From Gemella cuniculi DSM 15828 (GTDB lineage: Bacteria; Bacillota; Bacilli; Staphylococcales; Gemellaceae), in contig NZ_KE384432.1 of the NCBI RefSeq assembly GCF_000425665.1, positions 248,638 to 289,833 of the forward strand: a stretch of DNA of 41,196 bases, read 5' to 3'. How positions within the stretch are numbered: the stretch's first letter is position 1; each line of letters opens with the position of its first letter. Under the pieces are notes generated by a model. It did not search any database. It was not told the DNA's origin and saw only the letters and a list, made by a program, of their open reading frames with translations. The position numbers and the translations under genes were made by a program. This document shows positions 33,898 to 41,196 of the stretch, in pieces.

Positions 33898-36534
33898 TTA
33901 CTTGGTTGTAGCCTCTTCTACATTTCCTATTGCAGCTTTTGCTGCCGCTATTCTTGCAATTATCACTCTATATGGCGAACATGATACATATCCTAATCCT
34001 ATTTTTGAACATAATAGAATTGATTTTTCATCTCCTCCATGCTCTCCACAAATCCCTAACTTAATGCTAGGTTTTGTTTCTTTCGCTTTATCAACTGCAA
34101 TCTTCATTAGTTCTAATACTCCACTTTCATCTAAATGAACAAATGGATCTGATTCTAAAATATTTTTTTTCTTATAGATATCTATAAATTTTTCCGCGTC
34201 ATCTCTTGAATATCCAAAAGTAAGCTGAGTCAAGTCGTTTGTGCCAAAGCTAAAGAAGTCTGCATGTTTTGCAATTTTATCGGCAATTATACAAGCTCTA
34301 GGTATTTCAATCATTGTTCCCACTTTATAATTAAATTCCGCATTGTATAAGTGCATTTCTTTTTCTACTAACTCAACAATTTGTTCACGTAAAACAGACA
34401 ACTCTTTTTCTAAACCTACTAAAGGTATCATTATTTCCACATTAACGTTAATTTCTTCTTTTCTTGCCCTTATTGCAGCAGAACTAATTGCTTTTGCTTG
34501 CATTAAATAAATCTCTGGATACGTTACACCCAAACGGCAACCACGATGTCCCATCATAGGGTTAAATTCCGCAATACTAGTTATTTTAGCTTTAAGTTGT
34601 GCAACACTTACACCTATTTCCTCGGCAATAATTTCTATCGTTTTATCATCTTTTGGTAAAAATTCATGTAGTGGTGGATCTAATAAACGAATATTAACTG
34701 ATTTCCCAGCTGCTGCTTTAAAAATTTTATAAAAATCTTCGCTTTGAATCGGTTGCAATCTATCTAAAAATCTAACTCTCTCAGTAGTATCTGCGGCTAA
34801 AATCATTTTTCTTACCAAACTAATTCTATCTTCTTCGAAGAACATATGTTCTGTTCTACAAAGTCCTACACCTTCTGCTCCAAAGTCAAATGCTACTTTT
34901 GCATCAATCTCATTATCAGCATTGGCGAATACTTTCATTTCTCTAATTTCATCAGCCCATGTTAATAATTTTTTAAACCTATCACTGAAAGTTGCATCAA
35001 CCTTCTCTACTTCTCCTAAATATACCTTACCACTACTTCCATCTACTGAAATAATATCTCCTTCGTTTAAGGTAATATCAGACACTTTTAATGTTTTTTC
35101 TTTATAGTCAATTATCATATTTTGACATCCACAAACACAGCATTTACCCATTCCTCTAGCTACTACTGCAGCATGTGAAGTCATTCCACCTCTTAATGTT
35201 ACAATCGCACCTGAACTAACCATTCCTTCTATATCTTCTGGAGATGTCTCTTCTCTTACTAATATTACCGGATGATTTTTTGCTGCTTCTACCGCATCTT
35301 GTGCTGAAAAATAAATTCTTCCTGTGGCTGCACCAGGTGAAGCTGCTAATCCTTGAGTCAACTGTTTCGCTGCTTTTAATGATTTTTCCTCAAATGTAGC
35401 ATGAAGAAGTTTATTTACTTCATCTGATCCTATTCTCAAAATTGCTTCTTCTTTTGTAATAACACCTTCTTCAACTAGCGATACTGCAACTTCTACAACT
35501 GCATTTGGTGTTCTCTTAGCATTACGAGTTTGTAAGATATATAATTTTCCATCTTCTATTGTAAATTCTATATCTTGCATATCTTTGTAATGATATTCTA
35601 ATTTTTTAGAAATATCAACAAACTCTTTGTAAATATGTGGCATATCATTAGCTAACACGCTGATATTTTTAGGAGTTCTAATTCCTGCTACTACGTCTTC
35701 TCCTTGAGCATTTATCAAATACTCTCCGAACAGTTCATCTTCTCCTGTAACTGGATTTCTACTAAACGAAACTCCAGTACCACAATTATCTCCCATATTC
35801 CCAAATACCATCGCTTGAATATTAACAGCAGTTCCTAATTTATCACTAATGTTGTGCAATCTTCGATAAACTTTTGCACGATTATTATTCCATGATTTAA
35901 ATACTGCTTCTACAGCAAGCATCAGCTGTTCTTTTACACTCATTGGAAAATCTTTTCCAGTTTCACTCTTGTAAATAGCTTTAAATTCTTCTACTACTTT
36001 GAATAAATCTTTCTCATTCATATCGCTATCTTGAGTATAACCATTCGCTTCTTTTACCCTTGTTAAAACCTCTTCAAATTTATATTTATCAACTCCCATT
36101 ACTACATCTGAAAACATTTGAATAAATCTTCTATAACTATCATATGCAAAACGATAATTATTATTTTTTTTAGCTAAAACGATAGTAGTCTCATCATTTA
36201 AACCTAAGTTTAAAATTGTATCCATCATTCCTGGCATTGAGTATACAGCACCACTTCTTACTGATACTAATAATGGATTTTCTAAACTTCCTAGTTTTTT
36301 CCCAATAGTTTCTTCTAAAATTTCTAACTGCTCATTTATTTGTTTTAGAATATCAGGTTTTATTCTTTCTCCATTTTCATAATAACTATTGCAACTTTCT
36401 GTTGTAATTGTGAATCCAGGAGGTACATTAATACCTAGTGATTTCATTTCTGCAAGGTTAGCTCCCTTCCCTCCTAATAAAGATCTCATATCTTTATTTC
36501 CTTCACTAAAATTATAAACGTATTTCTTTGTCAT
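33898..36534 (-). CDS. ppdK: Pyruvate, phosphate dikinase
   Basis: 878 residues, full length. It makes phosphoenolpyruvate from pyruvate, ATP and phosphate, or runs in reverse. The N-terminal nucleotide domain has GGKGANLAEM; the swivelling domain has the phosphohistidine in GGMTSHAAV (His454) with the regulatory Thr452 two residues before; the C-terminal TIM barrel has GTMIEIPRACI and FGTNDLTQ. AAGGGG is about eight bases before the ATG. Its regulator is the gene directly upstream (156-base gap). It allows direct PEP synthesis, so gluconeogenesis from pyruvate is possible. Confidence 0.96.
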   Translation of the reverse strand: MTKKYVYNFSEGNKDMRSLLGGKGANLAEMKSLGINVPPGFTITTESCNSYYENGERIKPDILKQINEQLEILEETIGKKLGSLENPLLVSVRSGAVYSMPGMMDTILNLGLNDETTIVLAKKNNNYRFAYDSYRRFIQMFSDVVMGVDKYKFEEVLTRVKEANGYTQDSDMNEKDLFKVVEEFKAIYKSETGKDFPMSVKEQLMLAVEAVFKSWNNNRAKVYRRLHNISDKLGTAVNIQAMVFGNMGDNCGTGVSFSRNPVTGEDELFGEYLINAQGEDVVAGIRTPKNISVLANDMPHIYKEFVDISKKLEYHYKDMQDIEFTIEDGKLYILQTRNAKRTPNAVVEVAVSLVEEGVITKEEAILRIGSDEVNKLLHATFEEKSLKAAKQLTQGLAASPGAATGRIYFSAQDAVEAAKNHPVILVREETSPEDIEGMVSSGAIVTLRGGMTSHAAVVARGMGKCCVCGCQNMIIDYKEKTLKVSDITLNEGDIISVDGSSGKVYLGEVEKVDATFSDRFKKLLTWADEIREMKVFANADNEIDAKVAFDFGAEGVGLCRTEHMFFEEDRISLVRKMILAADTTERVRFLDRLQPIQSEDFYKIFKAAAGKSVNIRLLDPPLHEFLPKDDKTIEIIAEEIGVSVAQLKAKITSIAEFNPMMGHRGCRLGVTYPEIYLMQAKAISSAAIRARKEEINVNVEIMIPLVGLEKELSVLREQIVELVEKEMHLYNAEFNYKVGTMIEIPRACIIADKIAKHADFFSFGTNDLTQLTFGYSRDDAEKFIDIYKKKNILESDPFVHLDESGVLELMKIAVDKAKETKPSIKLGICGEHGGDEKSILLCSKIGLGYVSCSPYRVIIARIAAAKAAIGNVEEATTK

Positions 36535-36690
36535 GTTGTTTCCCCTTTCGAACTATTTTACTTGTAATTTAAAATTAGTTATGTTAATCACATATTACAT
36601 TGTAACTTCTTAATAATTCATATGAATCTGAATTAATTAAATTCAAATTTTTATAATTTAATATATTTAATAAATATTTTGTATTCTTGT

Positions 36691-37500
36691 TTAAACCTCT
36701 AAACCACGTTCTCTCATTATATTCACAACAATTTCCGCAGTCTCTTCTATTGCTTTATTTTGGACATCTATTACTGGACACCCTATTTTTTCCATAATCT
36801 CCAATGCATACTCCAGTTCTTCAAATATTTGAACTTCATCTGTATAATCCGTACCATGCTCAACTCCTAGAGCTTTAAGTCTTTCTCCCCTTAACTTATT
36901 AAGCTGCTCTACAGAGTTTGTAAGTCCTATTATTTTTCTTTTAACCTCGAAAAGTTGCTCTGGTAATATTAAATCTTGAACAATTGGCACATTCATAACT
37001 TTTATATTTCTATTGGCCAAGTACAAACTAAGTGGTGTCTTAGAAGTTCTTGATACACCTAAGATTATTACATCAGCCTCTTTTAATCCATTAATATCTT
37101 TACCATCATCATACTTAACTGCAAATTCCAAAGCATCAACTCTTTTAAAATATTCCGCTCCCATTTTTCTTATTAATCCTGGATTATTTTCCGGTTTTAC
37201 TTCTAATTTTTTCTCAAAAATATTAAGCATATTGCTCAGTAAATCTATTACGACTATCCCTTTTTTTTCAGCAAGTTCTCTGGTATACCTTGCCAACTCT
37301 TTATCAACTAATGTCTGAACAATAACATCATTTAAATCTATATTTTCTACAATAGAATCTATTTTGCTTTTCGTTCCAACATTAGAATTTTTTAAAATTT
37401 TATATCGTACATCCGAATAAGAAAACTGAACCAACGCAGCATCAACCACATCTTTTGCAGTATTTCCTATAGAATCCGATATTATGTGTACAGTTAACAT
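36691..37500 (-). CDS. PPDK regulatory protein (bifunctional kinase/pyrophosphorylase, DUF299)
   Basis: 269 residues. N-terminus HIISDSIGNTAKDVV and P-loop GVSRTSKT (148-155) followed by PLSLYLAN and KVMNVPI define the family. It inactivates PPDK by ADP-dependent phosphorylation of the Thr near the catalytic His, and reactivates it with phosphate. The target motif TSH is present in the PPDK next door. Starts six bases after the CcpN-like gene, whose final codons contain its GGAGGGG ribosome site. Confidence 0.95.
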   Translation of the reverse strand: MLTVHIISDSIGNTAKDVVDAALVQFSYSDVRYKILKNSNVGTKSKIDSIVENIDLNDVIVQTLVDKELARYTRELAEKKGIVVIDLLSNMLNIFEKKLEVKPENNPGLIRKMGAEYFKRVDALEFAVKYDDGKDINGLKEADVIILGVSRTSKTPLSLYLANRNIKVMNVPIVQDLILPEQLFEVKRKIIGLTNSVEQLNKLRGERLKALGVEHGTDYTDEVQIFEELEYALEIMEKIGCPVIDVQNKAIEETAEIVVNIMRERGLEV

Positions 37501-37506
37501 ACTTAA

Positions 37507-38124
37507 CTACCCCTCCAGTATCTCTAGTAATAATTTAATTAATGTAGTTTTAGAAATTTTTCCTACGATAATTTTCCCACCAGCTTCCTCCCTGACGACT
37601 GGTAGACAATCTATCTCATGTAAAATAATTTTTCTAAGAGCATCACTTACAAGATCATCTTCATGTATGTAGATAATATTCGGTACTCTTGTCATTGCTA
37701 ATGCTATCGGTAATTTTTCTGCATCAGAATTTCTCGATAATTTCAGCATATCTTTTCTTGATGTTACCCCTACTAAGTGATTATCTTCATTAACTATAAA
37801 AATAGTCCCTACATCATAAATAAATAATTTAGATAATACATCTGAATAGCTTGCTGTACTTTTCGCAGTAATTGCGATTCCCATTATTTCTTTTACTAAT
37901 TTACTTTTTATCTCTTCTCGTTTTTCTCCTGGTGAAAAGTCATAATTATAATAGTAACCTACATTAGGTTTTGCCTCTAGCACTTCTAACATCCCTAAAA
38001 CCGCTAAATCATTCCGCAATGTAGACTTTCCTAAAGAAAGTTTTTCCGCAATTTCCTCGCTAGTTATTGGTTCAAAACTTTTTACTATGTCAATTATAGC
38101 TTTATGTCGATCAGTAAGTTTCAT
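37507..38124 (-). CDS. ccpN: CcpN-like transcriptional repressor (HTH plus two CBS domains)
   Basis: 205 residues from the ATG at 38124, with GGAGG immediately upstream; a longer frame from 38163 crosses this site and is unlikely. N-terminal winged helix (1-60, TSEEIAEKLSLGKSTLRNDL), then two CBS domains (about 78-200; TIFIVNEDNHLVGVTSRKDML and DCLPVV). In B. subtilis CcpN represses gapB and pckA under glycolytic conditions and lies next to the same PPDK-regulator family gene (yqfL), as here. Natural targets in this window would be its own operon with ppdK and the NADP-type gap gene. Confidence 0.88.
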   Translation of the reverse strand: MKLTDRHKAIIDIVKSFEPITSEEIAEKLSLGKSTLRNDLAVLGMLEVLEAKPNVGYYYNYDFSPGEKREEIKSKLVKEIMGIAITAKSTASYSDVLSKLFIYDVGTIFIVNEDNHLVGVTSRKDMLKLSRNSDAEKLPIALAMTRVPNIIYIHEDDLVSDALRKIILHEIDCLPVVREEAGGKIIVGKISKTTLIKLLLEILEG

Positions 38125-38154
38125 TTTTCCTCCTTTTTTTATTTTACAGTAATA

Positions 38155-38183
38155 ATTATACAATATATTATATATTAATTCAA
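38155..38183 (-). promoter_or_regulatory. Promoter of the ccpN operon
   Basis: TTGAAT (38178-38183) and TATAAT (38155-38160) on the minus strand, spacing exactly 17. Confidence 0.75.
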
Positions 38184-38220
38184 TACTTTAATCCGAAATA
38201 ATGTGTAATAATTAAAAAAT

Positions 38221-38377
38221 AACACATCTCTATCTTTAAGAAAACACTTTATAATGAGCATAATTATCTCCTAACTATGATTATTACACTGGAATCTCTA
38301 ATTACTAAACAAAATATCTTCCATAAGTATAATTCTTATCTATTTTTCTTTTATTTTAATTTAAAGATAGATGTGTT
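38221..38377. repeat. Inverted copy of a promoter-like element between divergent genes
   Basis: TTAAAGATAGATGTGTT (38361-38377) reappears inverted at 38221-38239, where the minus strand reads the same with an extra AG. Both copies run into TAT-rich sequence. The right copy leads into TATAAT (38377-38382), the likely -10 of the plus-strand gene at 38409. Confidence 0.7.
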
Positions 38378-38408
38378 ATAATTAAACAAAAAGTATTGAG
38401 GTGAGATT

Positions 38409-38999
38409 ATGTCAAAATTATCAAAACTGTTAATTATAAGTTCGGGAGTTGCAGTAGCAAACTATTACACAAAAAATCCTAATAAACTTGAAGAACACAC
38501 AAATATTCTAAAACAAAAAGCAAAAGATTCATATGGCTATACTAGGTGCATGGTTAAATATGCTCAAAAAAATGGTGTAACTGAAGCGGTTAACTATCTT
38601 TTTAACGATATAAAAAAAATTGCATCAAAAACTAAAGATAATATTGAAGAAAAATATAATAAAACTGTAGAATATGGAAAAGAATTATCTAACAATGTTT
38701 CTGAAATAAAAGACCATGTTGTTGATATGAAAGACTATTCAAAAGATTTTAAAAATAATATTAGTGTAGCTAAAGGAGTGGTGGAAGAGATAAAACCTAC
38801 TTTAGATTCATTTGTTAAAAATACACAATCAACAGTAAATAGTATTAAAAACCAATTTCATAACATTAAAACAGAAGTATATGATTCTAATGTTCAAGAA
38901 AAAGTAGAACAATTCTCAAATAATTCTACAGAAACTATTAATCAAGTAAAAGAAAAGGTTCAGACTGAAGTTTTCAATAATAAAACAGAGAAAGAATAA
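38409..38999 (+). CDS. YtxH-like coiled-coil protein of unknown function
   Basis: 196 residues. A short hydrophobic N-terminus (LLIISSGVAVANYY) resembles a weak membrane anchor. The remainder is charged, almost all helical, with heptad-like Lys/Glu/Val/Ile spacing (KELSNNVSEIKDHVVDMKDY, ETINQVKEKVQ), like YtxH or apolipoprotein-type stress proteins. GAGGTG precedes the ATG and the extended -10 TGTTATAAT lies 26 bases upstream. It heads a two-gene operon with the tiny LPNTG protein 15 bases downstream. I cannot name a function. Confidence 0.75.
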   Translation: MSKLSKLLIISSGVAVANYYTKNPNKLEEHTNILKQKAKDSYGYTRCMVKYAQKNGVTEAVNYLFNDIKKIASKTKDNIEEKYNKTVEYGKELSNNVSEIKDHVVDMKDYSKDFKNNISVAKGVVEEIKPTLDSFVKNTQSTVNSIKNQFHNIKTEVYDSNVQEKVEQFSNNSTETINQVKEKVQTEVFNNKTEKE

Positions 39000-39014
39000 G
39001 TTGAGGACTGTCCC

Positions 39015-39143
39015 ATGAATTCATTATATAATACTTTACCAAATACAGGAGAAGCAATTAAAAACTATGGTATCTACATTGGTATCTTAATTATTGTGTT
39101 AATAATTATTTTTGTTATTTGGAGAAGAAAAAACAATAAATAA
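39015..39143 (+). CDS. 42-residue protein consisting mainly of a sortase sorting signal
   Basis: The ATG has GAGG eight bases upstream and lies 15 bases after the preceding stop. The product is eight residues, then LPNTG (8-12), a short spacer, one membrane helix (about 20-36) and the basic tail WRRKNNK. That is a complete cell-wall sorting signal without a separate signal peptide or a protein to anchor. A perfect terminator follows at once. It is too regular to be a gene remnant: ribosome site, spacing and terminator are all intact. What sortase would attach is unclear. Confidence 0.75.
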   Translation: MNSLYNTLPNTGEAIKNYGIYIGILIIVLIIIFVIWRRKNNK

Positions 39144-39150
39144 TAGAAAT

Positions 39151-39182
39151 AAAAATAAGCATAAAAACTTATGCTTATTTTT
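39151..39182 (+). terminator. Terminator of the coiled-coil/LPNTG operon
   Basis: Perfect 14-base arms (39151-39164 and 39169-39182) with an AAAC loop; the right arm ends in T's. Confidence 0.9.
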
Positions 39183-39208
39183 TAATTTTCACATTGATTA
39201 CATATTGA

Positions 39209-39217
39209 TGTTATAAA
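39209..39217 (+). promoter_or_regulatory. Possible extended -10 of the VWA adhesin gene
   Basis: TGTTATAAA (39209-39217), 46 bases before the start codon. No good -35. Confidence 0.4.
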
Positions 39218-39262
39218 ATGACCTTTGATATGCTTTTAAAATAAAAAAAGAAAGGTAACTTT

Positions 39263-41196
39263 ATGAACTCAAATAAATTTAACAAAGTTATAACTTATTC
39301 TCTAAGAAAAAATAAAATTGGACTCACTTCTACTGCCATTATCTTTTCGATATTAGGGACTGCAGGTACAATACAAAAAGAAGTAAAAGCAGTTGAAGCA
39401 AAACAAGAAATAAATACTAGTAGCTCACAACATAACGAAAAAGGTAACTCCACACTAGATTCTGTAAAAGAATCTAATGTAGAAAATACCACTAATAAAA
39501 ATAATGAAAAAACTTTATTAGCGCAAAAAGAAATTACCAAGGAAGATTCCATTCAAAAAGATAGTGAAAAACAAAAAACTTTCAGCACAACAACTGAAAC
39601 CGATATCGCAACTATAAAAAGAACCTATGAACAACAAAATTCACCTGATACTTGGAAAGTCAAAACAGAAATTATAAAAAAAGAAATTGATCATGGTGCA
39701 GATATAGTCGCTCTACTAGATACTTCTAGTCATATGAAAGAAAATGGGCGTTTAGAACAAGCAAAGAAATTGCTAGAGACTCTTTCATCTCATATATTAG
39801 GTGGAAATAATAAAAATAAACTTAGCTTAATCGTTTTTAATAGTGATACAAAAAATATTGTAGATTTTACTGATGATATAAATAAAATTAAAGAACACAT
39901 TAATAGCGATTCAACTTCTGTTAAAAAACATGAAGAGGCATTTTTACAAAAAGCAATACACCAAGCTAGTGAACTATTACAAAAACAAGATTCACAACGA
40001 TCAAAACATATAGTTATGTTATCATATGGGAAATCCAACTATAGCTATGATTTTAAAAAAAGTGATAAAGAAGTTCCAACAGGCAGTCTTCAAAAAGTGA
40101 ATACAATCCACAAGTTATTAGGTTTATTCCCATATAAAGTTAATCATACGAGACACAATGTTGGTGAATTACAAGCTATTGCCAAACTTTTCAATATTAA
40201 TGTTGGGGATATCGAATCATTAGCAAAACTAGGAAGTTTGTTTTTACCTAATTTAGATTATGTCCAACTAAATGAAACTAAGCCAACAGAGAATACAGAT
40301 TTTGATTACGATAAACGAGTTGGTGACGGAACAGATGCTCACACTTATAAAGGTTATAAAAAGAACGGAGAAATTAGCACTCCTGTTAAGAATTTAATCG
40401 CCAAGTATTTAAAGGAATTTAGTCCTTTTGAAAAACTAAATGACTTCTTCAAAAGTTCAGAGTACAAAAAAAAGAATAAAGATAAAAAAGATTTTTTTGA
40501 TAATCTAACAACGAACTTTGATCCTGTTCAAAATATTGGAGGACGCCTTGGAAACTGGCTATTCAAGCCACACTCACTAACTTTTTATAATCATAATAAC
40601 TCAGCCTTAGCAGAAACTAATAAAGCTAAAGCAAAAGGCATTAAATTCCACTCTATAGATGTTGATAATGCAAACACTGATTATGATAAATTTTTAAAAG
40701 ATATTTCAAGTGAAAAGAATTTCTTAACTCTTACTAATCAAAAAGAAACTGCTAAAACTTTTGAGAAGAAGCTAACCACTATTGAATTAAAGGATGAACT
40801 TCCAGCTGGAACAACTTTAACTCAAGGACCAACTGTTAATAAAGGAAATGCAAAATTTAATAATTCAAATAGTAGTCTATGGTCACTTTTCAGTTCTAGT
40901 AAGCCAAATGTAACATGGAAATTTGAAAAAGATGATTTAGTTGATAACTCTCCTTTATCGCTTGAGTATACAATTAAGCTAAAAGATGATAACAAAAATA
41001 AAACATTATCTTCTACCTTTTCTTATAGATTAGAAGACAAATCATCTACTGTAAAATTACCTGATCAAGTATTTTCGCTAGATAAAAAAGAAAAAGATAT
41101 TCCTCAAACGCCGAAAAATGAGGATGATAAAGATAAAAATGATAAGCCTAAAGTTGAAGACAATAAAGGACAAGATAAAAATCAAAAACCTGAAGT
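39263..41196 (+). CDS. YSIRK-signal VWA-domain surface adhesin (C-terminus beyond the window edge)
   Basis: Open from ATG 39263 to the end, 644 residues visible. AAAGG precedes the ATG. The signal peptide has the YSIRK-type motif YSLRKNKIGLTS and cleavage near VEA-KQ. A Ser/Glu/Lys-rich spacer (45-120) leads to a von Willebrand A domain: DIVALLDTSSHMKENGRLEQAK, then SLIVFNSDT and HIVMLSYGK. In the metal site (DxSxS) the last Ser is His157 (DTSSH), so metal binding may be altered. A long insert occurs within the domain before FHSIDVDN. Beyond residue 500 comes a beta-rich region and then a repetitive Lys/Asp/Pro linker (about 615 on). YSIRK proteins are sortase substrates, so an LPXTG is expected past the edge. 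Resembles pilus-tip or fibronectin-type adhesins. Confidence 0.85.
   Translation, partial: MNSNKFNKVITYSLRKNKIGLTSTAIIFSILGTAGTIQKEVKAVEAKQEINTSSSQHNEKGNSTLDSVKESNVENTTNKNNEKTLLAQKEITKEDSIQKDSEKQKTFSTTTETDIATIKRTYEQQNSPDTWKVKTEIIKKEIDHGADIVALLDTSSHMKENGRLEQAKKLLETLSSHILGGNNKNKLSLIVFNSDTKNIVDFTDDINKIKEHINSDSTSVKKHEEAFLQKAIHQASELLQKQDSQRSKHIVMLSYGKSNYSYDFKKSDKEVPTGSLQKVNTIHKLLGLFPYKVNHTRHNVGELQAIAKLFNINVGDIESLAKLGSLFLPNLDYVQLNETKPTENTDFDYDKRVGDGTDAHTYKGYKKNGEISTPVKNLIAKYLKEFSPFEKLNDFFKSSEYKKKNKDKKDFFDNLTTNFDPVQNIGGRLGNWLFKPHSLTFYNHNNSALAETNKAKAKGIKFHSIDVDNANTDYDKFLKDISSEKNFLTLTNQKETAKTFEKKLTTIELKDELPAGTTLTQGPTVNKGNAKFNNSNSSLWSLFSSSKPNVTWKFEKDDLVDNSPLSLEYTIKLKDDNKNKTLSSTFSYRLEDKSSTVKLPDQVFSLDKKEKDIPQTPKNEDDKDKNDKPKVEDNKGQDKNQKPE

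Overview
This 41 kb stretch is AT-rich chromosomal DNA of a low-GC Gram-positive coccus. Short intergenic gaps, AGGAG-type ribosome binding sites, LPXTG-type surface proteins and gene families close to streptococcal and staphylococcal ones suggest a Bacillales/Lactobacillales-type organism; Gemella fits best, but this is an inference from protein character and was not searched. No rRNA, tRNA, CRISPR array, transposase or integrase was found.

Layout. 1-4184 (minus): two neighbouring surface-protein genes with homologous N-termini; the first is cut by the window edge and carries 35-residue repeats, the second is an internalin-like leucine-rich-repeat protein. 4576-6937: a glyceraldehyde-3-phosphate dehydrogenase gene with an NADP-type coenzyme loop under a promoter with two cre-like boxes, then a class C acid phosphatase lipoprotein. 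7146-8303: a defence-like cassette in which a promoter drives a small pseudoknotted RNA ending in its own terminator, followed by an Abi_2/AbiF-type HEPN protein. 8465-10465: an LPKTG-anchored amidase. 10461-13665: a bacteriocin/quorum-sensing module inserted between two 35-bp direct repeats, the first of which is the 3' end of the amidase gene. The module holds two double-glycine-leader peptides, an immunity-like membrane protein, a 5'-truncated exporter-accessory gene, and an AgrC/ComD-type kinase with a LytTR regulator. 13766-20123 (minus): glutamate dehydrogenase, DNA polymerase I, a GT4 glycosyltransferase and a membrane rhodanese. 20356-22896 (plus): a ClC chloride/proton exchanger and a YidC insertase. 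23044-24855 (minus): a LacI-type regulator with a Cof-type phosphatase. 25124-27349 (plus): a methionine ABC importer. 27472-30694 (minus): rapZ-yvcK-pgi. 30949-33480 (minus): a class A penicillin-binding protein. 33898-38124 (minus): a CcpN-like regulator, the PPDK regulatory protein and pyruvate phosphate dikinase. 38409 to the end (plus): a coiled-coil protein, a 42-residue protein that is almost only a sortase signal, and a truncated YSIRK/VWA adhesin.

Functionally, many housekeeping genes here sit at the glycolysis/gluconeogenesis switch: the NADP-type GAPDH, PPDK with its kinase/phosphatase, a CcpN-like repressor, YvcK, Pgi and glutamate dehydrogenase. The accessory parts are surface adhesins, the RNA-plus-HEPN cassette and the bacteriocin module. 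The strongest leads for new biology are the pseudoknot RNA/HEPN cassette at 7146-8237 and the direct-repeat-flanked bacteriocin module with its small unrecognised peptides.
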